Translations under genes and position numbers: made by a program | Shown: positions 1-5,925 of the stretch, in pieces | How the letters are laid out: every line of letters starts with the position of its first letter | How positions within the stretch are numbered: position 1 is the stretch's first letter | Source of the DNA: CAZSCF01 sp964605365 | GTDB lineage: Bacteria > Patescibacteriota > Minisyncoccia > Moranbacterales > UBA2206 | Assembly: GCA_964605365.1 (NCBI GenBank) | Contig: CAZSCF010000012.1 | Span: 1 to 18,704, forward strand | Length of the DNA stretch: 18,704 nt | Direction: 5' to 3' | The notes under the pieces: model-generated | Database searches by the model: none | What the model saw: the letters and a program-made list of their open reading frames with translations, nothing else | Told to the model about the DNA's origin: nothing

Positions 1-1
1 G

Positions 2-142
2 TTTTGCTTTCGCAAAATGCCGGAATTATTTCTTCAAGGAGGAATGGTCAGCGCTATTGAGAGTTCCGGAAAATCCCGTTCCTTTCTTGAAATAAATCAA
101 GAAAAATATTTGTTCATTTCCGAAGCTGATTTTATCAGATAA
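2..142 (+). CDS. 3' end of an unidentified protein (partial)
   Basis: Reading frame 2 is open from the window edge to a TAA at 140-142 and encodes about 46 residues ending in EKYLFISEADFIR. I do not recognise the family. An AAGGAGGA run sits directly against an internal ATG at 44. That spacing is too short for a working ribosome binding site, so a read-through C-terminus is likelier than a 32-residue gene starting there. The composition (Glu, Lys, Phe, Ile) matches the neighbouring genes. An open frame of this length could still arise by chance. The last codons form the left arm of the inverted repeat at 115-172. Confidence 0.4.
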   Translation, partial: FCFRKMPELFLQGGMVSAIESSGKSRSFLEINQEKYLFISEADFIR

Positions 143-172
143 ATTTCCAATTTTAAAATCAGCTTCGGAATG
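115..172. repeat. Inverted repeat over the end of the upstream frame
   Basis: The left arm (115-134) reads CATTTCCGAAGCTGATTTTA. The right arm (154-172) is its reverse complement with one base deleted. The spacer is 19 bases. The left arm lies in the last codons of the upstream reading frame and the right arm lies beyond its stop. It could fold as a roughly 19-bp hairpin in the mRNA 3' end, but no U-run follows directly. Confidence 0.75.
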
Positions 173-183
173 AGAATTTTGTG

Positions 184-206
184 AAAAGCGCATGGTTGCT
201 TTTTTG
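184..206 (+). terminator. Weak candidate intrinsic terminator
   Basis: AAAAGC at 184-189 can pair with GCTTTT at 198-203 across an 8-base loop, and a T-run to 205 follows. The stem is only 6 bp and mostly A-T, so it is weak. It lies about 40 bases after the stop of the upstream frame, where a terminator would be expected. Confidence 0.3.
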
Positions 207-222
207 TTTGCTAGAAAATTCC

Positions 223-241
223 GTAGGGGTCGGACCCCTAC
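223..241. repeat. 19-bp perfect palindrome
   Basis: GTAGGGGTCGGACCCCTAC is a 9-bp arm, one central base and a 9-bp arm. It is much more GC-rich than its surroundings. GTAGGGGTC-type palindromes are familiar as dispersed intergenic repeats in bacterial genomes. Only one copy is visible here, so repeat status is inferred. Confidence 0.6.
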
Positions 242-291
242 AGATAATGAATAAGAAAACATTTCCAAGCTATTGGGATATTACGACGGGG

Positions 292-321
292 TTGACAAAA
301 ATATAGGTTATGTGGTAATAT
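292..321 (+). promoter_or_regulatory. Sigma-70 promoter for the sigma-4/HARE-HTH gene
   Basis: TTGACA at 292-297 is followed after 18 bp by TAATAT at 316-321. A TG one base before the -10 makes it an extended -10. Predicted transcription start is near 328, giving an untranslated leader of only about 20 bases before the ATG at 347. Confidence 0.65.
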
Positions 322-346
322 TATCCGACTTAAAAAAGTTAGAAAT

Positions 347-1417
347 ATGCTAAAGATTAAGGACAATAAAAATTTAAAAATAGCTCCTCAGAAAGAACCA
401 GGGAGGATGTTTTTGGAAACAGCTTCGCAGCTTACCAATGATTTTCCTTTAAGAGTTCAAGAGATAATTCAAAAAAGATTTGGTTTTTTTGATGATAAGG
501 CAAAAACTTTGGAAAAAATCGGAAAAGATCATGGAATAACAAGAGAAAGAATCCGTCAGATAATTGCTGATGCAAATAAAAAAATTATCAAAAAGAGAAG
601 TGAAAACCCATCTTTCAAGAAAGCTGAAAGTCAAGTCGTTTTTACAATTAATAAAAAATCTGGTATAATAAAAAAAGTAGAGCTGTTAAAAAAATTGGCA
701 GGAAGCGACGAGAAAGAGGCGAACGCGTTGTCGTTTTTGTTGCTGTATTCAGATAAAATTTTTAAAGTTGGAGATAACGAAATTGAAGAGTCTCTGGTTT
801 TGAGTTCGGACATTGTAGAAAAATCTAAAATGATAATTAATATAGCCAAAGAAATTTTGGAGAAGGAGAAACGAACCTTAAATGACGGAGAGATTGTCAA
901 GAAAATAACAAAAAAAATTGATCAAAGATTTCATGCCGAAGAAATTTTGGCCCATCTGGATGTTTCGAAAGAAATTAGAAAAAATAATTTTGGAAAATGG
1001 GGAGTTTTTGATTGGTTGGAAATAAGTCCCAAGGGAACGAGAGAAAAAATATATACAATTTTGAAAGAAAAAAAGAAACCCCTCCATTTTAAGGAAATCG
1101 CTAGGATTATAGATGAATGCAAATTAAGCAAGAAAAAAGCCCATCCGCAAACAATTCATAACGAACTTATTAAAAATGAAAAATTTGTTTTGATTGGCAG
1201 GGGAATTTATGCTTTGCGAGAATGGGGATATACTGACGGAACAGTAAAAGATGTTTTGGAGGAAATTTTTAAAAAAAGCGGAAAGCCTTTAACCAGAGAT
1301 GAAATTTTGCAGGAAATAATGAAAGTTAGAAAAGTAAAAAAAGCGACAATTTTAATAAATCTGGGAAATAGCAGGTATTTTTCCAAAGAGGGCGACTCGT
1401 ATTTTTTAAAAAAATAA
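347..1417 (+). CDS. Sigma-70 region 4 / HARE-HTH DNA-binding protein
   Basis: The protein has 356 residues. Residues about 33-83 form a sigma-70 region 4 helix-turn-helix, including LEKIGKDHGITRERIRQI, the motif that contacts the -35 element. The middle (about 95-225) is a lysine-rich helical segment. Residues about 227-295 resemble a HARE-HTH winged helix (PLHFKEIARII ending in GRGIYALREWGY), the fold shared with the RNA polymerase delta subunit. A second winged-helix-like unit fills 297-356. Sigma regions 2 and 3 are absent, so it cannot act alone as a sigma factor. A transcription regulator or polymerase accessory protein is the likely role (inference). It has its own promoter and the ATG at 347 has no Shine-Dalgarno sequence. 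It appears to be monocistronic. Confidence 0.8.
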   Translation: MLKIKDNKNLKIAPQKEPGRMFLETASQLTNDFPLRVQEIIQKRFGFFDDKAKTLEKIGKDHGITRERIRQIIADANKKIIKKRSENPSFKKAESQVVFTINKKSGIIKKVELLKKLAGSDEKEANALSFLLLYSDKIFKVGDNEIEESLVLSSDIVEKSKMIINIAKEILEKEKRTLNDGEIVKKITKKIDQRFHAEEILAHLDVSKEIRKNNFGKWGVFDWLEISPKGTREKIYTILKEKKKPLHFKEIARIIDECKLSKKKAHPQTIHNELIKNEKFVLIGRGIYALREWGYTDGTVKDVLEEIFKKSGKPLTRDEILQEIMKVRKVKKATILINLGNSRYFSKEGDSYFLKK

Positions 1418-1440
1418 AATTCTCGTTGATATGCAGATCT

Positions 1441-1456
1441 TTTGCAAATATGCAAA
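1441..1456. repeat. Small TTTGCA inverted repeat in a gene gap
   Basis: TTTGCA at 1441-1446 and TGCAAA at 1451-1456 flank AATA, and further TGCA-containing words lie at 1430-1460. The gap 1418-1566 is AT-rich. It also has a poor promoter candidate: TTGCGA at 1504 with TTTAAT at 1526, spacer 16. The repeat may be an operator or simply low complexity. Confidence 0.3.
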
Positions 1457-1566
1457 TAGTAAAAATGCCGTTGGGATTCGTATATTTACGCAAGACTAAT
1501 GATTTGCGAGTAAAAAATAAAAAACTTTAATTCTTGCAAGAACCTTTGCTTGAATTGAGCAATTTA

Positions 1567-2829
1567 ATGAGTGGCATATTGGAAATTTTAAATATATATA
1601 AAATTATCTTCAAAACGTTTTTTGAATTTTGGTGGATTCTTTTGCCGCCACTTTTGTATTTTGGCTTTATGCAACTCTGGATGGATTTTGTTATTGCTTT
1701 TTCCAAGAATTCATGGTTGGGATCTTTGCAATGGACAATATTGGAGATTATTCCTCCCAGAGAATTAGAAAGGGGGCCGAAGCCCATGGAATCAATTTTC
1801 CATGGCTTAGCAGGAGTTCTCGAGACAAATAACGCTTTTAAGGATTATCTGGTAGGAAAAATTACAGACAGGTTTAGTATGGAAATGGTAAGCTTGGGAG
1901 GCGAAGTGCATTTTTATATTCGTACTCAAAAAAAATACAGGAACATGATTGAAGCTAATGTTTATGCGCAATATCCGGATGCGGAAGTTATTGAAGTGGA
2001 GGATTATATGCAAAAATTTCCCAAAGTTGCACCGAATAAATATTGGCAAGTTTGGGGGGCTGATATGGAATTATTGATGCCGGATCCTTATCCAATTAGA
2101 ACTTATGAAAAATTTGAAGAAGATATAACCGGTACGATGATTGATCCTGTAGCGTCTTTTACTGAAATTTTAGGCAATCTGCCATCCGGTCAAAACATGT
2201 GTTTGCAATTTATTCTTAGTCCGCTTGAAGAAACCTGGAAAAACGCCGAAATGAAAGTCATTGAAGAGTTGGCAGGGCGTGCCAGTGGGAAGAAAAAAAG
2301 TATCTTTGAGCACATAAAAGAAGTTTTTACACATTTGCCAGGAGGTTTTTTTGCCCCTATAGAATATCCCAAAGATGGGGCAAAAAACGACCAGCCATTG
2401 GAATTTAGGCTTACCCCAGGAGAAAAAGAACAACTTAAGGCTATAGAGGAAAATTTGACCAAAAATATGTTTCGCACAAAAATGCGTTTGATATATATCG
2501 GCAAAAAAGAAGGTTTTAATATGAGTCATGTTAATGGATTTTTTGGGGCATTGAGACAATTCAACAGTTTAAATTTGAATGGTTTTAAGCCAAACAATAT
2601 TTCAAAGACTTTTGCTTATTACGTTTCTGTTGACAAAAGAGCTAATTACAGAAAAAGAAAAATATACAGACGTTATCGAGATAGAGATATGGACGGTGTA
2701 AAATTTGTTCTTTCGACCTCGGAACTGGCTACAGTTTTTCATTTTCCGGATATGGGAGTGAAAGCGCCGGCTGTTCAGAGAGTGGGAGCTAAAACTGGTA
2801 CTGCGCCGTATAATTTACCAATACAATAG
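1567..2829 (+). CDS. Membrane-anchored protein upstream of the TraG-like ATPase
   Basis: The protein has 420 residues from the ATG at 1567; an in-frame TTG at 1534 would add 11. An N-terminal hydrophobic stretch of about 25-30 residues (from about residue 17, rich in Phe, Trp and Leu) predicts a membrane anchor. The rest looks cytoplasmic and soluble, with PRELERGPKPMESIFHGLAG near residue 60 and EVHFYIRTQKKYRN near 115. I recall proteins of this kind beside TraG/VirD4-like ATPases in Patescibacteria, but know no assigned function. No nucleotide-binding motif is visible. It ends 100 bases before the ATPase gene with a large hairpin between them. A membrane partner of the ATPase is an inference from position. 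Confidence 0.7.
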   Translation: MSGILEILNIYKIIFKTFFEFWWILLPPLLYFGFMQLWMDFVIAFSKNSWLGSLQWTILEIIPPRELERGPKPMESIFHGLAGVLETNNAFKDYLVGKITDRFSMEMVSLGGEVHFYIRTQKKYRNMIEANVYAQYPDAEVIEVEDYMQKFPKVAPNKYWQVWGADMELLMPDPYPIRTYEKFEEDITGTMIDPVASFTEILGNLPSGQNMCLQFILSPLEETWKNAEMKVIEELAGRASGKKKSIFEHIKEVFTHLPGGFFAPIEYPKDGAKNDQPLEFRLTPGEKEQLKAIEENLTKNMFRTKMRLIYIGKKEGFNMSHVNGFFGALRQFNSLNLNGFKPNNISKTFAYYVSVDKRANYRKRKIYRRYRDRDMDGVKFVLSTSELATVFHFPDMGVKAPAVQRVGAKTGTAPYNLPIQ

Positions 2830-2842
2830 TGCTTTTTAATCT

Positions 2843-2920
2843 TTGAAATGTGGAATTATTTTGAGTTGTGGCGAGCGAGAGATTTCTCGACTGTGCTCGG
2901 AATAATTTCAGCCATTTCAA
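2843..2920 (+). repeat. Large imperfect intergenic hairpin
   Basis: The outer arms TTGAAATG (2843-2850) and CATTTCAA (2913-2920) pair exactly. AATTATT (2854-2860) pairs with AATAATT (2901-2907) across small internal loops. At the tip, CGAGA (2876-2880) pairs with TCTCG (2885-2889) over GATT. The structure nearly fills the 100-base gap between the membrane-protein gene and the ATPase gene. No U-run follows, so it is not a standard terminator. It could be an RNA processing or stability element, or a palindromic insertion. Confidence 0.65.
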
Positions 2921-2929
2921 CAAGTTTAA

Positions 2930-4780
2930 ATGTCTGAAATTAATTTTTTTGCTAAAACCAATTTTCGCAATCAGGAGAGGGTTTTTGGAATAAAAAGCGA
3001 CGATCGACGCCGCCATATGTATGTGATTGGAAAAACCGGTATGGGGAAAACCAACCTTTTGGAAAATATGGCTATTCAGGACATTCGCAGCGGTCGTGGT
3101 ATTTGTTTTGTTGATCCACATGGAGAAGCAGCGGAAAAGCTGCTAAAAGCTGTCCCCAAAAATCGTATTAACGACGTAGTTTATTTTAATCCGGCTGATT
3201 CCGATTTTCCTATTGCTTTCAATATTTTGGAAGCAGTCGATGAAGACAAAAAGAATTTGGTGGCTTCAGGTATGATGGGTGTTTTCAAAAAAATCTGGCC
3301 GGATGTCTGGAGCGCTCGAATGGAATATATCTTAAATAATACTATTTTGGCTCTTTTGGATTATCCCGGCTCGACTATGCTGGGTGTGAATCGCATGATG
3401 TCGGACAAGGATTTTCGTAAACGCGTTTATCCGAAGGTCAAGGATCCGGTTGTCAAATCATTTTGGATTAATGAATTTGACAAATGGGAAGATAAATTTA
3501 GAAAGGAAGCGGTGGCAGCCATTCAGAATAAAGTCGGGCAATTTCTTTCTTCGGCAGTTATTCGTCATATCGTAGGTCAACCCAAATCGACTATTGATTT
3601 GTTTGAAATTATGAATAGCGAAAAAATTCTGATTGCGAATCTTTCCAAGGGAAGAATCGGCGAGGATGCCATGAGGTTACTTGGCGGAATGTTGGTTACA
3701 AAAATTCAATTAGCGGCCATGGAAAGAGTGGAAATTCCCGAAGAAGAAAGAAAGGATTTTTACCTTTATGTGGATGAATTTCAAAATTTTGCCACTGAAT
3801 CATTTGCCAATATTTTGTCGGAAGCCAGAAAATATAGATTGAATCTAGTTTTAGCCCATCAATACATCAACCAGCTTATTTTTGACGGAAATTCTACCGT
3901 ACGCGACGCTGTTTTTGGCAATGTTGGAACATTGGTGTCTTTCAGGGTTGGCGCGGAAGATGCGGAACACCTGGAAAAGGAATTCGAGCCGATTTTTATG
4001 ATGAATGATATCGTAAATTTAACCAAATATAATGTTTATTTGAAATTAATGATCGATGGAATTGCAGGAGATGCTTTTTCGGCAACTGTTTTGCCGCCTA
4101 TAGATCTTGGCGATACGGAAAAAAATAAGGAAAAAATAATTTCAATTTCACGCGAAAGGTACGGCAAAACAAGAGCAGAAGTAGAAGACAGAATTTCGCG
4201 TTGGAGTGGCGTGGAAATTATAAAAGAAGAGAAAGATATCAACATGATTATCAAGGAAAAAGAGTCCGAATCTGTAATTTCTTCCGATATTTCTGCGCCA
4301 ACTGTTGAAAAAAAAGTCGATTTTGATCCGAAAAAGGACAAAATTAAAAGGAAAAATGAAGGTTTAATTAATGAGAGTAATGTTTCCAAGGCGGACAGAC
4401 CGCTTTATAAAGCAATTTGCAGTACCTGCGAAGAAGAGGTCCAAGTTCCTTTTAAGCCAGATCCGAATCGGCCGGCTTTTTGCAGAGAATGCCTTAAGGA
4501 TTACCAAAGAATGACAGCTATATCAAGAAATAACGAGCAAAAAAGGGTTGCGCCTCGCGAAAAAAATAAAATTAGTGAAAAAAAAGATTTTATAAAAAAG
4601 AAAGCTTCCGCTACTTTTGAACAGGATGAATATATCCCAAAAGAAAAACCTATGACACTTTTTCAATTGTCGCATATTGAACCGAAAAAATTCAAATCTC
4701 AAAGAAAAAAAACCGAGATTGATTTGCCGGGCTTGCGAAGTCTTTTAAGGAATAATAAAAACAAAAAAAATGAATCATAA
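2930..4780 (+). CDS. TraG/VirD4-like DNA-pumping ATPase with zinc ribbon
   Basis: The protein has 616 residues. Walker A GKTGMGKT is at 34-41, and Walker B (FYLYVDEFQ) is at about 277-285, followed by LVLAHQYINQL, a sensor-like segment of the TraG/TraD/VirD4 and HerA-type RecA-fold ATPases. No transmembrane segment is visible, so membrane attachment would depend on a partner, plausibly the upstream protein. The region beyond about 395 is charged and low-complexity. It holds a zinc ribbon with Cys497, Cys500, Cys518 and Cys521 (two CxxC pairs). Relatives move DNA or protein through type IV secretion channels, but no relaxase, VirB4 or pilin gene is visible here. The role could be DNA transfer, uptake or segregation. 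The ATG has no Shine-Dalgarno sequence. Confidence 0.82.
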   Translation: MSEINFFAKTNFRNQERVFGIKSDDRRRHMYVIGKTGMGKTNLLENMAIQDIRSGRGICFVDPHGEAAEKLLKAVPKNRINDVVYFNPADSDFPIAFNILEAVDEDKKNLVASGMMGVFKKIWPDVWSARMEYILNNTILALLDYPGSTMLGVNRMMSDKDFRKRVYPKVKDPVVKSFWINEFDKWEDKFRKEAVAAIQNKVGQFLSSAVIRHIVGQPKSTIDLFEIMNSEKILIANLSKGRIGEDAMRLLGGMLVTKIQLAAMERVEIPEEERKDFYLYVDEFQNFATESFANILSEARKYRLNLVLAHQYINQLIFDGNSTVRDAVFGNVGTLVSFRVGAEDAEHLEKEFEPIFMMNDIVNLTKYNVYLKLMIDGIAGDAFSATVLPPIDLGDTEKNKEKIISISRERYGKTRAEVEDRISRWSGVEIIKEEKDINMIIKEKESESVISSDISAPTVEKKVDFDPKKDKIKRKNEGLINESNVSKADRPLYKAICSTCEEEVQVPFKPDPNRPAFCRECLKDYQRMTAISRNNEQKRVAPREKNKISEKKDFIKKKASATFEQDEYIPKEKPMTLFQLSHIEPKKFKSQRKKTEIDLPGLRSLLRNNKNKKNES

Positions 4781-5027
4781 TAATTTTGATGTGAAGCAAA
4801 AAATTTCCAGTCTTATCGCTCTTGTCTTTATTGTGTCAATCAGTCTGATTTTGGGTTGGTATTCAATAAAAACAAGCGAAGAAATTTTGACGAATATGCC
4901 AAATTCAAGAATTGTAAGTATGGATAAGCGAGTACAAGATGAAAATTTTTCAGGGAATACGGAGTCTCAAAAGGCGATTGAAGGAAGTGGTTTTTTAAAT
5001 GAAGAAAAAACATCAAGAGAGCAATAG
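4770..5027 (+). CDS. Small single-pass membrane protein
   Basis: The protein has 85 residues. Residues about 11-32 are strongly hydrophobic (ISSLIALVFIVSISLILGWY), followed by a polar, charged tail of about 50 residues rich in Glu, Ser and Asn. The start overlaps the last 11 bases of the ATPase gene in another frame, which implies translational coupling and a shared job. I recognise no family. By topology it would be an inner-membrane anchor with an exported or cytoplasmic tail. Confidence 0.65.
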   Translation: MNHNNFDVKQKISSLIALVFIVSISLILGWYSIKTSEEILTNMPNSRIVSMDKRVQDENFSGNTESQKAIEGSGFLNEEKTSREQ

Positions 5028-5036
5028 AAATATATT

Positions 5037-5240
5037 TTAAAATTTTCCGCTGTTGATAAAATCCTCACAAAAGAACCTGCGACACCATGCAGGTCTTTTT
5101 TTATATATATCACAAAGATTTTTATCATTAAGAAATTTGCAATTTCGGCGAAATACCGGACTTTTGGTTACAATAGTCAGATATATACGAAAAAACCAAT
5201 TTAAATTTTTGCAGCACCAGGCGCACTTGTGGCAAGGCAT
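5037..5240 (-). CDS. Mini YkgJ-type CxxCxxCC cluster protein
   Basis: The protein has 67 residues from the ATG at 5238-5240. Extension to 5288 would add 16 residues from low-complexity spacer (KLKTTNYQLKTN), so the inner start is preferred. It opens with PCHKCAWCC: Cys3, 6, 9 and 10, the CxxCxxCC signature of the YkgJ/UPF0153 family of presumed zinc- or iron-binding proteins. More cysteines follow at 34, 43, 53 and 58 in a CKFLNDKNLCDIYKKRPAWC context, as in that family. Its biochemical role is unknown. It is convergent with the membrane-protein gene, 9 bases apart, and the plus-strand terminator at 5075-5102 lies inside it. A possible extended -10 for it on the minus strand is TAAAAT (plus-strand 5328-5333, TG at 5335-5336). 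Confidence 0.75.
   Translation of the reverse strand: MPCHKCAWCCKNLNWFFRIYLTIVTKSPVFRRNCKFLNDKNLCDIYKKRPAWCRRFFCEDFINSGKF
5075..5102 (+). terminator. Intrinsic terminator inside the opposite-strand gene
   Basis: ACCTGC (5075-5080), an 8-base loop and GCAGGT (5089-5094) are followed by CTTTTTTT. It would end transcripts of the membrane protein/ATPase cluster about 50 bases after the last stop. The same bases encode the RPAWCRRF part of the minus-strand gene, so both constraints fall on one stretch. Confidence 0.6.
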
Positions 5241-5280
5241 AAAGTTAGTTTTTAGTTGGTAGTTTGTGGTTTTTAGCTTT

Positions 5281-5295
5281 TCCGCCAAAGGCGGA
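5281..5295. repeat. TCCGCC/GGCGGA palindrome
   Basis: TCCGCCAAAGGCGGA is a 6-bp GC-rich stem with an AAA loop, in an AT-rich gap. It lies just beyond a low-complexity stretch (5240-5280). Short GC-rich palindromes of this kind recur in intergenic DNA. Only one copy is visible here. Confidence 0.5.
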
Positions 5296-5351
5296 TCAGT
5301 CTACGGCCAAAGCCTTATTTCAGTTTTATTTTACCATAAAAAAGCGGATTG

Positions 5352-5360
5352 TGATATAAT
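5352..5360 (+). promoter_or_regulatory. Extended -10 promoter for the alaS cluster
   Basis: TGATATAAT is a TGn extended -10 with a perfect TATAAT at 5355-5360. The -35 region at 5332-5337 is poor, as is common with extended -10 elements. Predicted start is near 5367, about 30 bases before the ATG at 5396. Confidence 0.5.
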
Positions 5361-5395
5361 AAATAATGTGAAATAATAAACCTAAGAACAAATTT

Positions 5396-5665
5396 ATGTC
5401 ATACCAAGCCAGTTTGTCTAGTCAAGACAAAAACAGGCAAAGAAATGATCTCCAACGTGAAATAGTTATGAAATCGGCTGATTTAAAAAAAATATTGTCC
5501 GGAAAAATCAAGCTGGATGCGGAAATAAGGAATTTGAAAAAAGAAAGAGAAAGAATGAATTTGGAAATGCAAGGCAAAGAAAAGCAAATTGAAAAAATAG
5601 ATCAAGAGGCCAGAATGGTTGAAAATGAAATAAAAAATATCAAGAAAAAAATGAATTTTTTATAA
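5396..5665 (+). CDS. Small coiled-coil protein, unknown
   Basis: The protein has 89 residues. From about residue 20 to the end it is a near-continuous heptad-rich helix of Lys, Glu, Ile and Leu, which predicts a coiled coil. No signal peptide, membrane segment, cysteine or catalytic motif is visible. It lies first in a closely spaced run with a second small gene and alaS. I do not recognise it. The proper ATG, upstream promoter and downstream partners argue that it is a real gene. Confidence 0.6.
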   Translation: MSYQASLSSQDKNRQRNDLQREIVMKSADLKKILSGKIKLDAEIRNLKKERERMNLEMQGKEKQIEKIDQEARMVENEIKNIKKKMNFL

Positions 5666-5685
5666 CCAATTAATCAAATAAAAAT

Positions 5686-5907
5686 ATGTTATCAAGACTT
5701 GATTCAATTTTGGAACCGTACATTCAAGATAATGGGATTAAGCTAACTTCCGGGCAAAAAAATCGCCTGTATATATTGGAAAAAGAATTAAATGATGGCA
5801 GACTCGATCTAGATACCGGGCTGGATGCGCTAAAAAAAGAAAAATTATTTAAAGATTCCGATTATAGGGAAATCGAGATGGAGTTACGGCACAATGGAAT
5901 TAAATAG
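5686..5907 (+). CDS. Small helical protein, unknown
   Basis: The protein has 73 residues, is acidic and mostly helical, and includes LTSGQKNRLYILEKELNDG and a repeated D-rich turn. No transmembrane segment or metal site is visible. It begins 20 bases after the coiled-coil gene and ends 18 bases before alaS, so the three are probably cotranscribed. I recognise no family and assign no function. Confidence 0.55.
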   Translation: MLSRLDSILEPYIQDNGIKLTSGQKNRLYILEKELNDGRLDLDTGLDALKKEKLFKDSDYREIEMELRHNGIK

Positions 5908-5925
5908 TTTAAATCGAATAATATA

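Noticed and set aside
26..268. 80-codon open frame on the minus strand over the first intergenic region
   Set aside because: It runs through two inverted repeats and a GC-rich palindrome, lacks a promoter or known motif, and overlaps the more plausible plus-strand gene end.
2170..2559. 129-codon open frame on the minus strand
   Set aside because: It is a shadow of the membrane-protein gene at 1567-2829; its composition is not protein-like and it has no start context.
5053..5262. 69-codon plus-strand frame
   Set aside because: It is antisense to the cysteine-cluster gene, which has a recognisable motif set.
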